This document shows, piece after piece, positions 9,072 through 19,096 of a stretch of DNA of 64,000 nucleotides. Position numbers and translations under genes: made by a program. The DNA is from Pseudescherichia sp032055545. Lineage in GTDB: Bacteria; Pseudomonadota; Gammaproteobacteria; Enterobacterales; Enterobacteriaceae. Position 1 is the first letter of the stretch, and the number at the start of each line of letters is the position of its first letter. Location of the stretch: assembly GCA_032055545.1 (NCBI GenBank), contig DAMBQR010000006.1, positions 1 to 64,000 on the forward strand, written 5' to 3'. The notes beneath the pieces were generated by a model. That model made no database searches. It worked only from the letters and a program-made list of their open reading frames with translations, and had not been told where the DNA came from.

Positions 9072-9922
9072 CCCTCATCAGCTGCCGGCTGCCAGTCCGG
9101 GGTGTACCAGATGTGCAGCAGCGCATAGGATCGCCAGGGCTGCCAGCGTTGCGCATAGCGGCGGATCTGCGCCGGAGTCATGCCCGCGAAGCGCTGTTTG
9201 ATAGCGTAGTCGTCGGCCAAAAAGACATCTTTCGCCTGCCAGCCGCGCATCGCCAGATAGTTTGCCGTCCAGCGGCCAATTCCGGGAAAACGCTGCATTA
9301 GCTTCACGCCCTGCTCAGGATCCGTTGGAGCCTGCAACGGAAACTCGCCTTCAAGGGTTGCGCGAGCCAGATTTATCAGCGCCTCGGCGCGCTTAAGCGG
9401 CATCCCCAGCGCTTTTAACGCTGCCGGATCGGCCTCAACCAGCGCCTCTGCCGTCGGGAAGCAGATGAAGCCCGGCGCGTCTGCCAGCGGCTCCCCCAGG
9501 CTCGCCACCACCTTGCCGGTCAGCTTCGCCGCCATCGCCACGCTCACCAGCTGCCCGAGGATCGCCCGCACGCCCTGCTCAAAGGTATCCATCGAGCCAG
9601 GCAGCCGCAGGCCGGGTCTTTGCTCCCCCAGCGAACCGAGGGCCTGAACAATCTCCTGTGGATCGCAGGCGAGATCGAACAGTCGCGCCAGCCGGGCCAG
9701 ACAGGTTTCAGCCACCGGCTTCAGCCCGTCGCTGAGGGTGACCCGCAGCGTAGAGTTAGCCTCGTCCGGCTCGGCGGTGATCACCCCCCGGTGCTCCCCT
9801 ATCGCAAAACTGCGCACGTAGCGACCTTCGCTGACTACCTCCACGCCTGTCACCGCACGCGCCTGTAAAAAACCTAACATCCACGCCCAGTCGTAGGGCG
9901 GCTTCCAGCTCAGTGTATACAT
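9053..9922 (-). CDS. alkA: DNA-3-methyladenine glycosylase II
   Basis: The 289-residue enzyme excises alkylated bases such as 3-methyladenine in base-excision repair. It has an N-terminal AlkA_N domain, the helix-hairpin-helix segment FPGIGRWTANY (212-222) and the catalytic aspartate Asp238 in LADDYAIKQ, all as in E. coli AlkA. GAGGAG five bases before the ATG at 9922 decides the start; an ATG five codons earlier lacks this signal. No Ada box could be recognised upstream. Its last 19 bases overlap dgcE tail to tail. Confidence 0.97.
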   Translation of the reverse strand: MYTLSWKPPYDWAWMLGFLQARAVTGVEVVSEGRYVRSFAIGEHRGVITAEPDEANSTLRVTLSDGLKPVAETCLARLARLFDLACDPQEIVQALGSLGEQRPGLRLPGSMDTFEQGVRAILGQLVSVAMAAKLTGKVVASLGEPLADAPGFICFPTAEALVEADPAALKALGMPLKRAEALINLARATLEGEFPLQAPTDPEQGVKLMQRFPGIGRWTANYLAMRGWQAKDVFLADDYAIKQRFAGMTPAQIRRYAQRWQPWRSYALLHIWYTPDWQPAADEGQLMAK

Positions 9923-10035
9923 GGTTACTCCTCTCACTCTCTTTTCAGCTTAAGCGCCCCGCCACTTTTTTGCTTTGCTTTCATAATCCTTTCGGCTAAA
10001 GTCGCCCCCCTTCTTCACCGGCATGGGGAACTTTC

Positions 10036-11385
10036 ATGTTTATTGGTTTTGACTACGGCACGGCAAACTGCTCCGTTGCGGTGATGCGCGACGGCATCCC
10101 GCAGCTATTAAAAATGGAAAACGGCAGCACGCTACTGCCGTCAATGCTCTGCGCGCCGACGCGGGAAGCGGTCAGCGAGTGGCTCTACCGCCACCATGAC
10201 GTTCCGGTCACCGGCGGCGAAACCCAGGCGCTGCTGCGCCGGGCGGTAAACTTTAACCGCGAGGAAGATATCGAGGTGCTGCCGGGCAGCGTCCAGTTTG
10301 GTCTTCAGTCGTTACAGCAGTACGTTCAGGATCCGGAAGAGGTCTACTTCGTTAAGTCGCCTAAATCCTTCCTCGGGGCCAGCGGCCTGAAGCCGCAGCA
10401 GATCGCCCTGTTTGAGGATCTGGTCTGCGCCATGATGCTGCATATTCGCCAGCAGGCGGAGAGCCAGCTGCCGGAGGCGATCGATCGGGCGGTGATTGGC
10501 CGCCCCATCAACTTCCAGGGGCTGGGCGGTGATGACGCTAACGCCCAGGCGCAGGGGATCCTCGAGCGTGCCGCAAAGCGCGCAGGCTTTAACGAGGTCG
10601 TTTTCCAGTACGAGCCGGTTGCGGCGGGTCTGGATTTTGAAGCCACCTTGCAATCAGAGAAGCGCGTGCTGGTGGTGGATATCGGCGGCGGAACCACCGA
10701 CTGTTCGCTGCTGCTGATGGGACCCCAGTGGCACCAGCGCCAGGATCGCGATACCAGCCTGCTCGGCCACAGCGGCTGCCGGGTTGGCGGTAACGATCTC
10801 GATATTGCGCTGGCTTTCAAACACCTGATGCCGCTGCTGGGCATGGGCGGCCAGACCGAAAAGGGGATCGCCCTGCCGATCCTGCCGTGGTGGAACGCGG
10901 TCGCGATTAACGACGTTCCGGCCCAGAGCGACTTCTACAGCAGCGCCAACGGCCGTCTGCTCAATGACCTGGTGCGCGACGCCCGTGAAGGCGATAAGGT
11001 AGCGCGGCTGGTGAAGGTGTGGCGTCAGCGTCTGAGCTACCGCCTGGTGCGCAGCGCGGAAGAGAGCAAGATTGCCCTCTCCGACAGCCTGCAAACCGAG
11101 GCCCGACTGCCGTTTATCAGCGATGAGCTGGCAACCTCCATCACTCAGGAGGGGCTGGAGAACGCTCTTAACCAGCCGCTGGCGCGCATCCTTGAGCAGG
11201 TGCAGCTGGCGCTGGCGAGCAGCAACGAGACGCCGGATATTATCTACCTGACCGGCGGCAGCGCCCGCTCCCCGCTGATCAAAAAAGCGCTGGCCGAGGC
11301 CCTGCCCGGCATTCCGATTGCCGGCGGCGACGATTTTGGCTCGGTCACCGCAGGCCTCGCCCGCTGGGCGCAGGTGGTATTTTAA
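10036..11385 (+). CDS. yegD: Hsp70-family chaperone-like ATPase (YegD)
   Basis: The 449-residue protein is the orthologue of E. coli YegD, a DnaK-related protein with the actin-like ATPase fold but without the long substrate-binding domain. The N-terminal phosphate-binding motif FIGFDYGTANCSVAV and the second phosphate loop VVDIGGGTTDCSLL are clear, as is the adenosine motif TGGSARSPLI near the C-terminus. Its client is not established. GGGGAA lies just upstream of the ATG. A REP pair follows the stop codon. Confidence 0.93.
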   Translation: MFIGFDYGTANCSVAVMRDGIPQLLKMENGSTLLPSMLCAPTREAVSEWLYRHHDVPVTGGETQALLRRAVNFNREEDIEVLPGSVQFGLQSLQQYVQDPEEVYFVKSPKSFLGASGLKPQQIALFEDLVCAMMLHIRQQAESQLPEAIDRAVIGRPINFQGLGGDDANAQAQGILERAAKRAGFNEVVFQYEPVAAGLDFEATLQSEKRVLVVDIGGGTTDCSLLLMGPQWHQRQDRDTSLLGHSGCRVGGNDLDIALAFKHLMPLLGMGGQTEKGIALPILPWWNAVAINDVPAQSDFYSSANGRLLNDLVRDAREGDKVARLVKVWRQRLSYRLVRSAEESKIALSDSLQTEARLPFISDELATSITQEGLENALNQPLARILEQVQLALASSNETPDIIYLTGGSARSPLIKKALAEALPGIPIAGGDDFGSVTAGLARWAQVVF

Positions 11386-11410
11386 AGATTCATAGCTCGC
11401 TCCGCACCTT

Positions 11411-11493
11411 GTAGGCCGGGTAAGGCGTAGCCGCCACCCGGCGATTTCATTTCGCCATTGTGCAACGCCCGGCGGCGCTCCGCTTGCCGGGCC
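11411..11493. repeat. REP pair between yegD and mdtA
   Basis: Two REP-like palindromes with GTAGGCCGGGTAAGGCG and CGCCCGGCGGCGCTCCGC type cores lie in the yegD-mdtA gap. They have the same family sequence as those at 2069, 22637, 25321 and 42903. Position after the yegD stop is typical of REP elements. Confidence 0.75.
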
Positions 11494-11534
11494 AATGAAC
11501 CTCTCCCATTCAGACGATTCCATACGGTCTTTCA

Positions 11535-11552
11535 TATTTCCTCCATTTTTCT
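11535..11552 (+). promoter_or_regulatory. Candidate BaeR box upstream of mdtA
   Basis: The stretch ATTTCCTCCATTTTTCTG partly matches the BaeR consensus TTTTTCTCCATDATTGGC, with the TCCAT core intact. It lies about 65-80 bases before mdtA, the position of the BaeR site in E. coli. BaeR is encoded by the last gene of this operon, so the operon would autoregulate under envelope stress. Confidence 0.5.
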
Positions 11553-11616
11553 GCGGCCTTGCATTACTAAACTAGTATCATTCTGTGAAATGTTTCAGGA
11601 AGAGATACGGAAAACA

Positions 11617-12864
11617 ATGAAAGGTCGTGTTAATGCCCGCTGGGCGATGGTAATTGGCGTGGTGATTATTGCTATTGCCGCACTTTGGTACTGGCATAGC
11701 CACACCGCTACCCAGACCGCCGCAGGCGCACACGCCCCGCAGGCCGGACGCGGGGCCGCAGCAGGTGGCCGTCGTGGTATGCCGCTGGCTCCGGTACAGG
11801 CCGCTACCGCCGTTGAAGGCGAAGTTCCCCGCTACCTGTCGGGCCTCGGTACTATCACTGCTGCCAATACCGTTACCGTGCGCAGCCGCGTTGACGGCCA
11901 GCTGATGGCGCTCCACTTTCAGGAGGGTCAGCAGGTGAAAGCGGGCGATCTGCTGGCGGAAATCGACCCCAGCCAGTTTAAGGTGGCCCTCGCCCAGGCC
12001 CAGGGCCAGCTGGCAAAGGACAAAGCCACGCTGGCCAACGCCCGGCGCGATCTGGCCCGCTATCAGCAGCTGGTCAAAACTAATCTCGTCTCCCGCCAGG
12101 AGCTGGATGCCCAGCAGGCGCTGGTGAGCGAATCCCTGGGTACCATCAAGGCTGATGAAGCCTCGGTCGCCAGCGCGCAGCTGCAGCTGGACTGGAGCCG
12201 CATCACCGCCCCGATCGATGGCCGCGTGGGCCTGAAGCAGGTCGATATTGGCAACCAGATCGCCAGCGGCGACACCACCGGCATCGTCGTCATCACCCAG
12301 ACTCACCCTATCGATCTGGTCTTTACCTTGCCAGAGAGCGATATCGCCACGGTTGTGCAGGCGCAAAAGGCCGGGCAGACCCTCAGCGTGGAGGCCTGGG
12401 ACCGCACTAACAAGCAGAAGCTGAGCGAGGGTACGCTACTGAGCCTCGACAACCAGATCGACACCACCACCGGCACCATCAAGCTGAAGGCCCGCTTTAC
12501 CAACCAGGATGACGCCCTCTTCCCTAACCAGTTCGTTAACGCCCGAATGCTGGTCTCTACCGAGCAGAACGCGGTGCTGATCCCGACCGCCGCGCTGCAG
12601 ATGGGCAACGACGGCCACTTTGTCTGGGTACTGAATGAGCAAAACAGAGTGAGCAAGCACACCGTGACCCCGGGCATTCAGGACAGCCAGCAGGTGGCGA
12701 TTAGCGCCGGGCTGTCGGCAGGCGACCGGGTGGTTACCGACGGCATCGACCGCTTAACCGAAGGGGCACAGGTAGAGGTTGTCACGGCCCAGAGCGCCGA
12801 CACCGCCCCTGCCGCGCAGGCGAAAACCCATGGCACGCGCGCCGCACAGGGAGCGGGTTCCTGA
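11617..12864 (+). CDS. mdtA: Multidrug efflux membrane-fusion protein MdtA
   Basis: The 415-residue protein is the periplasmic adaptor of the MdtABC-TolC RND efflux pump. A single N-terminal hydrophobic anchor (about residues 8-28) is followed by lipoyl/barrel-sandwich, helical hairpin and beta-barrel regions, collinear with E. coli MdtA. The ATG at 11617 gives exactly the E. coli length; the frame is open 53 codons further upstream but that part is not conserved. The stop overlaps the mdtB start by one base (TGATG), so the two are translationally coupled. First gene of mdtABCD-baeSR. Confidence 0.96.
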   Translation: MKGRVNARWAMVIGVVIIAIAALWYWHSHTATQTAAGAHAPQAGRGAAAGGRRGMPLAPVQAATAVEGEVPRYLSGLGTITAANTVTVRSRVDGQLMALHFQEGQQVKAGDLLAEIDPSQFKVALAQAQGQLAKDKATLANARRDLARYQQLVKTNLVSRQELDAQQALVSESLGTIKADEASVASAQLQLDWSRITAPIDGRVGLKQVDIGNQIASGDTTGIVVITQTHPIDLVFTLPESDIATVVQAQKAGQTLSVEAWDRTNKQKLSEGTLLSLDNQIDTTTGTIKLKARFTNQDDALFPNQFVNARMLVSTEQNAVLIPTAALQMGNDGHFVWVLNEQNRVSKHTVTPGIQDSQQVAISAGLSAGDRVVTDGIDRLTEGAQVEVVTAQSADTAPAAQAKTHGTRAAQGAGS

Positions 12865-15800
12865 TGCAGGTGTTACCTCCCAGCGCTACCGGCGGCCCGT
12901 CCCGCCTGTTTATTCTCCGTCCGGTCGCCACCACCCTCTTTATGGTGGCGATCCTGCTGGCGGGGATCATCGGCTACCGTTTTCTACCGGTCTCCGCCCT
13001 GCCCGAAGTGGACTACCCCACTATCCAGGTGGTGACCCTCTACCCTGGCGCCAGCCCGGACGTGATGACCTCCGCCGTCACCGCCCCGCTTGAGCGCCAG
13101 TTCGGCCAGATGTCTGGCCTAAAGCAGATGTCCTCGCAAAGCTCCGGCGGTGCGTCGGTGGTGACGCTCCAGTTTCAGCTGACGCTGGGGCTGGACGTTG
13201 CCGAACAGGAGGTGCAGGCCGCGATTAACGCCGCCACTAACCTGCTCCCCTCCGATCTGCCTAACCCGCCGGTCTACAGCAAGGTCAACCCGGCGGATCC
13301 ACCGATCATGTCGCTGGCGGTCACCTCGACCGCGATGCCGATGACGCAGGTCGAGGATATGGTCGAGACCCGGGTGGCGCAAAAGATCTCCCAGGTCTCC
13401 GGCGTCGGGCTGGTTACCCTCTCCGGCGGCCAGCGACCGGCCGTACGGGTGAAGCTTAATGCCCAGGCCATTGCCGCGCTCGGGCTGACCAGCGAAACCG
13501 TGCGCACCGCCATCAACAACAACAACGTTAATTCGGCAAAGGGTAGCCTTGACGGCCCGACGCGGGCAGTGACCCTCTCCGCAAACGATCAGATGCAGTC
13601 CGCCGACGACTACCGCCGCCTGATTATCGCCTACCAGAACGGGGCACCTATCCGCCTCGGCGACGTGGCAACCATCGAGCAGGGGGCAGAGAACAGCTGG
13701 CTGGGGGCATGGGCCAACAAGCAGCAGGCGATCGTGATGAACGTCCAGCGCCAGCCGGGGGCCAACATTCTCTCGACGGCGGACAGCATCCGCACGCTGC
13801 TGCCCCAGCTCACTGAGAGCCTGCCGAAGTCGGTCACGGTGAAGGTCCTGTCGGATCGCACCACCAACATTCGTGCCTCGGTAAGCGATACCCAGTTTGA
13901 GCTGATGCTGGCCATCGCCCTGGTGGTGATGATCATCTACCTGTTCCTGCGCAACGTTCCCGCTACTATCATTCCTGCCGTGGCGGTACCGCTGTCGCTG
14001 GTGGGCACCTTTGCGGTGATGGTGTTCCTCGACTTCTCGATCAACAACCTGACGCTGATGGCCCTGACCATCGCCACTGGCTTCGTGGTGGATGACGCCA
14101 TCGTGGTGATTGAGAACATCTCCCGCTATATCGAAAAAGGCGAGAAACCGCTGACGGCGGCGCTGAAGGGCGCGGGGGAGATTGGCTTTACCATTATCTC
14201 TCTCACCTTCTCGCTGATTGCGGTGCTGATCCCGCTGCTGTTTATGGGCGATATCGTGGGCCGCCTGTTCCGCGAGTTTGCCGTCACCCTGGCGGTGGCA
14301 ATTCTGATCTCCGCCGTGGTCTCCCTGACCCTGACGCCGATGATGTGCGCCCGGATGCTCAGCCACGACTCCCTGCGCAAGCAGAACCGGTTCTCCCGCG
14401 CCTCGGAGCGCTTTTTTGACCGCGTGATCGCCGCCTATGGCCGGGGGCTGACCAAAGTGCTTAACCATCCGTGGCTCACCCTCAGCGTGGCGGTGGGTGC
14501 GCTGTTGCTGTCGGTGCTGCTGTGGGTAACCATCCCGAAAGGCTTCTTCCCGGTGCAGGATAACGGCATTATTCAGGGCACGTTGCAGGCCCCGCAGTCG
14601 GCCTCGTTTGCCAGCATGGCGGAGCGCCAGTGCCAGGTGAGCGATATCGTCCTGAAGGATCCGGCGGTAGAGAGCCTGACAGCCTTTGTTGGCGTCGATG
14701 GAACCAATCCGTCGCTGAACAGCGCCCGGCTGCAAATCAACCTCAAGCCGCTGGATGACCGGGACGATCGCGTCCAGGCCGTCATCGCCCGGCTTCAGCA
14801 GGCGGTAGCGAAGGTGCCGGGGGCGGATCTCTATCTCCAGCCGACCCAGGATCTGACCATCGATACCACCGTCAGCCGTACCCAGTACCAGTTTACCCTC
14901 CAGGCTACAACCCTGGAGGCGCTGAGCACCTGGGTACCGCAGCTGATGAGTGAACTCCAGACCCTGCCGCAGCTGTCTGACGTCAGCAGCGACTGGCAGG
15001 ACAAAGGGCTGGCTGCCTACGTTAACGTTGACCGGGACAGCGCCAGCCGCCTCGGTATTACCATGGCTGACGTGGATAATGCTCTCTATAACGCTTTCGG
15101 CCAGCGGCTGATCTCTACTATCTATACCCAGGCTAACCAGTACCGGGTAGTGCTGGAACATAATACTACGGCAACGCCGGGCCTGGCGGGGCTGGACTCC
15201 ATCCGCCTGACCAGCAGCGACGGCGGCGTGGTGCCGCTCAGCGCCATTGCCAAAGTGGAAGAGCGCTACACCCCGCTGGCGATTAACCACCTCGACCAGT
15301 TCCCGTCCACCACCATCTCGTTTAACGTCCAGGACGGTTACGCGCTGGGGGATGCGGTACAGGCGATCCTGGATAGCGAGCAGAACCTCAGCCTGCCTGG
15401 GGATATCACCACCCAGTTCCAGGGCAGCTCGCTGGCGTTTCAGGATGCGCTGGGCAGCACCGTGTGGCTGATCGTCGCGGCGGTGGTGGCGATGTATATC
15501 GTGCTCGGCGTGCTCTATGAGAGCTTCATCCATCCGATCACCATCCTCTCTACCCTACCCACCGCCGGGGTCGGCGCGCTGCTGGCGCTGATGCTGGCGG
15601 GCAGCGAGCTGGATGTGATCGCCATTATCGGCATCATTCTGCTGATCGGTATCGTCAAGAAGAACGCCATCATGATGATCGACTTTGCCCTCGCCGCCGA
15701 GCGGGAACAGGGCATGTCGCCGCGGGAGGCGATCTATCAGGCCTGCCTGCTGCGTTTCCGCCCGATCCTGATGACTACCCTTGCGGCGTTGCTGGGTGCG

Positions 15801-15998
15801 CTGCCGCTGATGCTGAGCACCGGGGTGGGCGCAGAGCTGCGCCGTCCGCTGGGGATCGGCATGGTCGGCGGCCTGCTGGTGAGCCAGATCCTGACCCTGT
15901 TTACCACGCCGGTGATCTACCTGCTGTTTGACCGCCTGGCCCTGCGGGTTCGCCACCGCTTCCCCCGCCGCGAAGAGCGTGAAGGGGAGGAGATGTAA
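12864..15998 (+). CDS. mdtB: RND efflux transporter subunit MdtB
   Basis: The 1044-residue inner-membrane protein is one of two different RND subunits that form the MdtB2C heterotrimer, exporting bile salts, novobiocin and other compounds in E. coli. Twelve hydrophobic segments, two large periplasmic loops and the proton-relay Asp pair in GFVVDDAIVVIE are present. The start codon shares a base with the mdtA stop. mdtC follows directly, with no gap between the mdtB stop and its GTG start, so stoichiometry is probably set by coupled translation. Confidence 0.97.
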   Translation: MQVLPPSATGGPSRLFILRPVATTLFMVAILLAGIIGYRFLPVSALPEVDYPTIQVVTLYPGASPDVMTSAVTAPLERQFGQMSGLKQMSSQSSGGASVVTLQFQLTLGLDVAEQEVQAAINAATNLLPSDLPNPPVYSKVNPADPPIMSLAVTSTAMPMTQVEDMVETRVAQKISQVSGVGLVTLSGGQRPAVRVKLNAQAIAALGLTSETVRTAINNNNVNSAKGSLDGPTRAVTLSANDQMQSADDYRRLIIAYQNGAPIRLGDVATIEQGAENSWLGAWANKQQAIVMNVQRQPGANILSTADSIRTLLPQLTESLPKSVTVKVLSDRTTNIRASVSDTQFELMLAIALVVMIIYLFLRNVPATIIPAVAVPLSLVGTFAVMVFLDFSINNLTLMALTIATGFVVDDAIVVIENISRYIEKGEKPLTAALKGAGEIGFTIISLTFSLIAVLIPLLFMGDIVGRLFREFAVTLAVAILISAVVSLTLTPMMCARMLSHDSLRKQNRFSRASERFFDRVIAAYGRGLTKVLNHPWLTLSVAVGALLLSVLLWVTIPKGFFPVQDNGIIQGTLQAPQSASFASMAERQCQVSDIVLKDPAVESLTAFVGVDGTNPSLNSARLQINLKPLDDRDDRVQAVIARLQQAVAKVPGADLYLQPTQDLTIDTTVSRTQYQFTLQATTLEALSTWVPQLMSELQTLPQLSDVSSDWQDKGLAAYVNVDRDSASRLGITMADVDNALYNAFGQRLISTIYTQANQYRVVLEHNTTATPGLAGLDSIRLTSSDGGVVPLSAIAKVEERYTPLAINHLDQFPSTTISFNVQDGYALGDAVQAILDSEQNLSLPGDITTQFQGSSLAFQDALGSTVWLIVAAVVAMYIVLGVLYESFIHPITILSTLPTAGVGALLALMLAGSELDVIAIIGIILLIGIVKKNAIMMIDFALAAEREQGMSPREAIYQACLLRFRPILMTTLAALLGALPLMLSTGVGAELRRPLGIGMVGGLLVSQILTLFTTPVIYLLFDRLALRVRHRFPRREEREGEEM

Positions 15999-18900
15999 GT
16001 GAAGTTTTTTGCTCTGTTCATTCACCGTCCGGTCGCCACGATCCTGATTTCGCTGGCGATCACCCTGTGCGGTATTCTCGGCTTCCGCCTGCTGCCGGTG
16101 GCCCCGCTGCCGCAGGTTGACTACCCGGTGATCATGGTCAGCGCCTCCCTGCCGGGGGCGTCGCCGGAGACCATGGCCTCCTCGGTGGCGACCCCGCTGG
16201 AGCGCTCCCTCGGGCGCATCGCCGGGGTCAATGAGATGACCTCCTCCAGTTCGCTGGGCAGCACGCGCATCATTCTGGAGTTCAACTTCGATCGCGACAT
16301 CAACGGTGCCGCGCGAGACGTGCAGGCGGCAATCAACGCCGCGCAGAGCCTGCTGCCGAGCGGGATGCCGAGCCGACCGACCTACCGGAAAGCGAACCCG
16401 TCCGATGCGCCGATCATGATCCTGACCCTGACATCGGACACCTACTCCCAGGGGCAGCTGTATGACTTCGCCTCGACCCAGCTAGCCCAGACCATTTCGC
16501 AAATAGAGGGCGTCGGTGACGTTGACGTTGGCGGCAGCTCCCTGCCCGCCGTGCGGGTGTCGCTCAATCCGCAGGCGCTGTTTAACCAGGGCGTGTCGCT
16601 GGACGCCGTGCGCAGCGCGATTAATGACGCCAACGTGCGCAGGCCGCAGGGCGCTATTGAGGACGGCACCCACCGCTGGCAGCTACAGACCAACGATGAG
16701 ATCAAAACCGCCGAGGCCTACCAGCCGCTGATCGTCCACTACAGCAACGGCGCGGCGGTACGCCTCGGCGACGTCGCTAGCGTCACCGATTCGGTGCAGG
16801 ACGTGCGCAACGCCGGGATGACCAATGCCAAACCGGCGATCCTGCTGATGATCCGCAAGCTGCCGGAAGCCAATATCATCCAGACCGTGGACAGCATCCG
16901 CGCCCGCCTGCCGGAGCTACAGGAGACGATCCCGGCGGCCATCGACTTACAGATCGCTCAGGACCGCTCCCCCACCATCCGCGCCTCGCTGGATGAGGTC
17001 GAACACAGCCTGATCATCTCCGTGGCGCTGGTGATCCTGGTGGTCTTTCTCTTCCTGCGCTCGGGCCGGGCAACGCTGATCCCGGCGGTGGCGGTGCCGG
17101 TATCGCTGATCGGCACCTTTGCCGCCATGTACCTGTGCGGCTTTAGCCTTAACAACCTCTCTCTGATGGCCCTGACCATCGCCACCGGCTTCGTGGTGGA
17201 TGACGCCATCGTGGTGCTGGAGAATATCGCCCGCCATCTGGAGGCCGGGATGAAACCGCTCCAGGCGGCATTGCAGGGCACGCGGGAGGTGGGCTTTACC
17301 GTGCTCTCCATGAGCCTGTCGCTGGTGGCGGTCTTCCTGCCGCTGCTGCTGATGGACGGCCTGCCGGGCCGCCTGCTGCGGGAGTTTGCCGTCACCCTGT
17401 CGGTGGCGATCGGCATCTCGCTGGTGGTCTCCCTGACCCTGACGCCGATGATGTGCGGCTGGCTGCTGAAGAGCGGCAAACCGAAAGCGCAAACCAAAGC
17501 GCGGGGCTTTGGCCGCCTGCTGCTGGGCCTCCAGCAGGGCTACGCTAAGTCGCTGAAGTGGGTGCTGAACCATACCCGGCTGGTGGGCGTGGTGCTGCTT
17601 GGCACCATCGCGCTCAACGTCTGGCTCTATATCGCCATTCCGAAAACCTTCTTCCCGGAGCAGGACACCGGCGTGCTGATGGGTGGCATCCAGGCCGACC
17701 AGAGCATCTCCTTCCAGGCGATGCGCGGCAAGCTGGCGGACTTTATGAAGATTATCCGCGACGATCCGGCGGTGGATAACGTCACTGGCTTTACCGGTGG
17801 CTCGCGGGTTAACAGCGGGATGATGTTTATCACCCTTAAGTCCCGCGACCAGCGTAGCGATACGGCCCAGCAGGTGATCGACCGCCTGCGGGTGAAACTG
17901 GCGAAAGAGCCGGGGGCTAACCTGTTCCTGATGGCGGTGCAGGATATTCGCGTCGGCGGCCGCCAGTCGAACGCCAGCTATCAGTACGCCCTGCTGTCGG
18001 ACGATCTCAGCGACCTGCGCGAGTGGGAGCCGAAGATCCGCAAGGCATTCTCGGCCCTGCCCCAGCTGGCGGACGTTAACTCCGACCAGCAGGATAATGG
18101 CGCAGAGATGAACCTGATCTACGACCGGGAGACCATGTCCCGGCTGGGCATCAGCGTGCAGGATGCCAATGGCCTGCTGAATAACGCCTTCGGCCAGCGG
18201 CAGATCTCAACCATCTACGAGGCGCTCAACCAGTACAAGGTGGTGATGGAGGTCGATCCGCGCTACACCCAGGACATCAGCGCCCTGGACAAGATGTTTG
18301 TCATCAACAGCGACGGCAAGCCGATCCCCCTCTCGTACTTCGCGAAATGGCAGCCGGCCAACGCGCCGCTGTCGGTGAACCATCAGGGGCTTTCCGCCGC
18401 CTCGACCATCGCCTTTAACCTGCCGACCGGCGTCTCCCTCTCCGAGGCCAGCGAGGCGATTGACCGGACCATGACCCAGCTGGGAGTGCCCTCCAGCGTG
18501 CGCGGCAGCTTTGCCGGAACCGCGCAGGTCTTCCAGGATACCATGCGCTCCCAGCTGATCCTGATCCTTGCGGCCATCGCTACGGTCTACATTGTGCTCG
18601 GCATTCTCTATGAGAGCTACGTGCATCCGCTGACCATTCTCTCGACCCTGCCGTCAGCGGGCGTGGGGGCGCTGCTGGCGCTGGAGCTGTTCGATGCCCC
18701 ATTTAGCCTCATCGCCCTGATCGGAATTATGTTATTGATAGGTATCGTCAAGAAGAACGCCATCATGATGGTCGACTTCGCCCTGGAGGCGCAGCGCACC
18801 GGTAACCTGACGCCGCAGGAGGCCATCTTCCAGGCCTGTCTGCTGCGCTTCAGGCCGATCATGATGACGACTCTGGCGGCGCTGTTTGGCGCCCTGCCGC

Positions 18901-19076
18901 TGGTGCTGACCTCCGGCGACGGCTCCGAGCTGCGCCAGCCGCTGGGGATAACCATCGTCGGCGGCCTGGTGATGAGCCAGCTGCTGACGCTCTATACCAC
19001 GCCGGTGGTCTATCTCTTCTTTGACCGGCTGCGGCTGCGTTTCGCCCGCAAGCGCCAGCCGCTATTAGGTGAGTAG
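15999..19076 (+). CDS. mdtC: RND efflux transporter subunit MdtC
   Basis: At 1025 residues it has exactly the E. coli MdtC length. It is a paralogue of MdtB and the partner in the MdtB2C heterotrimer; the GFVVDDAIVVLE proton-relay motif of transmembrane helix 4 is intact. Translation begins at a GTG immediately after the mdtB stop, with GGGGAGGAGA inside the end of mdtB as ribosome binding site. Confidence 0.97.
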   Translation: MKFFALFIHRPVATILISLAITLCGILGFRLLPVAPLPQVDYPVIMVSASLPGASPETMASSVATPLERSLGRIAGVNEMTSSSSLGSTRIILEFNFDRDINGAARDVQAAINAAQSLLPSGMPSRPTYRKANPSDAPIMILTLTSDTYSQGQLYDFASTQLAQTISQIEGVGDVDVGGSSLPAVRVSLNPQALFNQGVSLDAVRSAINDANVRRPQGAIEDGTHRWQLQTNDEIKTAEAYQPLIVHYSNGAAVRLGDVASVTDSVQDVRNAGMTNAKPAILLMIRKLPEANIIQTVDSIRARLPELQETIPAAIDLQIAQDRSPTIRASLDEVEHSLIISVALVILVVFLFLRSGRATLIPAVAVPVSLIGTFAAMYLCGFSLNNLSLMALTIATGFVVDDAIVVLENIARHLEAGMKPLQAALQGTREVGFTVLSMSLSLVAVFLPLLLMDGLPGRLLREFAVTLSVAIGISLVVSLTLTPMMCGWLLKSGKPKAQTKARGFGRLLLGLQQGYAKSLKWVLNHTRLVGVVLLGTIALNVWLYIAIPKTFFPEQDTGVLMGGIQADQSISFQAMRGKLADFMKIIRDDPAVDNVTGFTGGSRVNSGMMFITLKSRDQRSDTAQQVIDRLRVKLAKEPGANLFLMAVQDIRVGGRQSNASYQYALLSDDLSDLREWEPKIRKAFSALPQLADVNSDQQDNGAEMNLIYDRETMSRLGISVQDANGLLNNAFGQRQISTIYEALNQYKVVMEVDPRYTQDISALDKMFVINSDGKPIPLSYFAKWQPANAPLSVNHQGLSAASTIAFNLPTGVSLSEASEAIDRTMTQLGVPSSVRGSFAGTAQVFQDTMRSQLILILAAIATVYIVLGILYESYVHPLTILSTLPSAGVGALLALELFDAPFSLIALIGIMLLIGIVKKNAIMMVDFALEAQRTGNLTPQEAIFQACLLRFRPIMMTTLAALFGALPLVLTSGDGSELRQPLGITIVGGLVMSQLLTLYTTPVVYLFFDRLRLRFARKRQPLLGE

Positions 19077-19096
19077 AGGAGAAAGAGGCAGGTGAG

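Noticed and set aside
11411..11493. GC-rich repeats that could be mistaken for a CRISPR array
   Set aside because: Only two inverted units without regular spacers; sequence is that of REP elements.
13119..15533. Long open frame of about 800 codons on the minus strand inside mdtB
   Set aside because: It is antisense to a gene with strong family identity and its composition (rich in His, Arg, Gln) is typical of GC-rich shadow frames. No ribosome binding site or family match.
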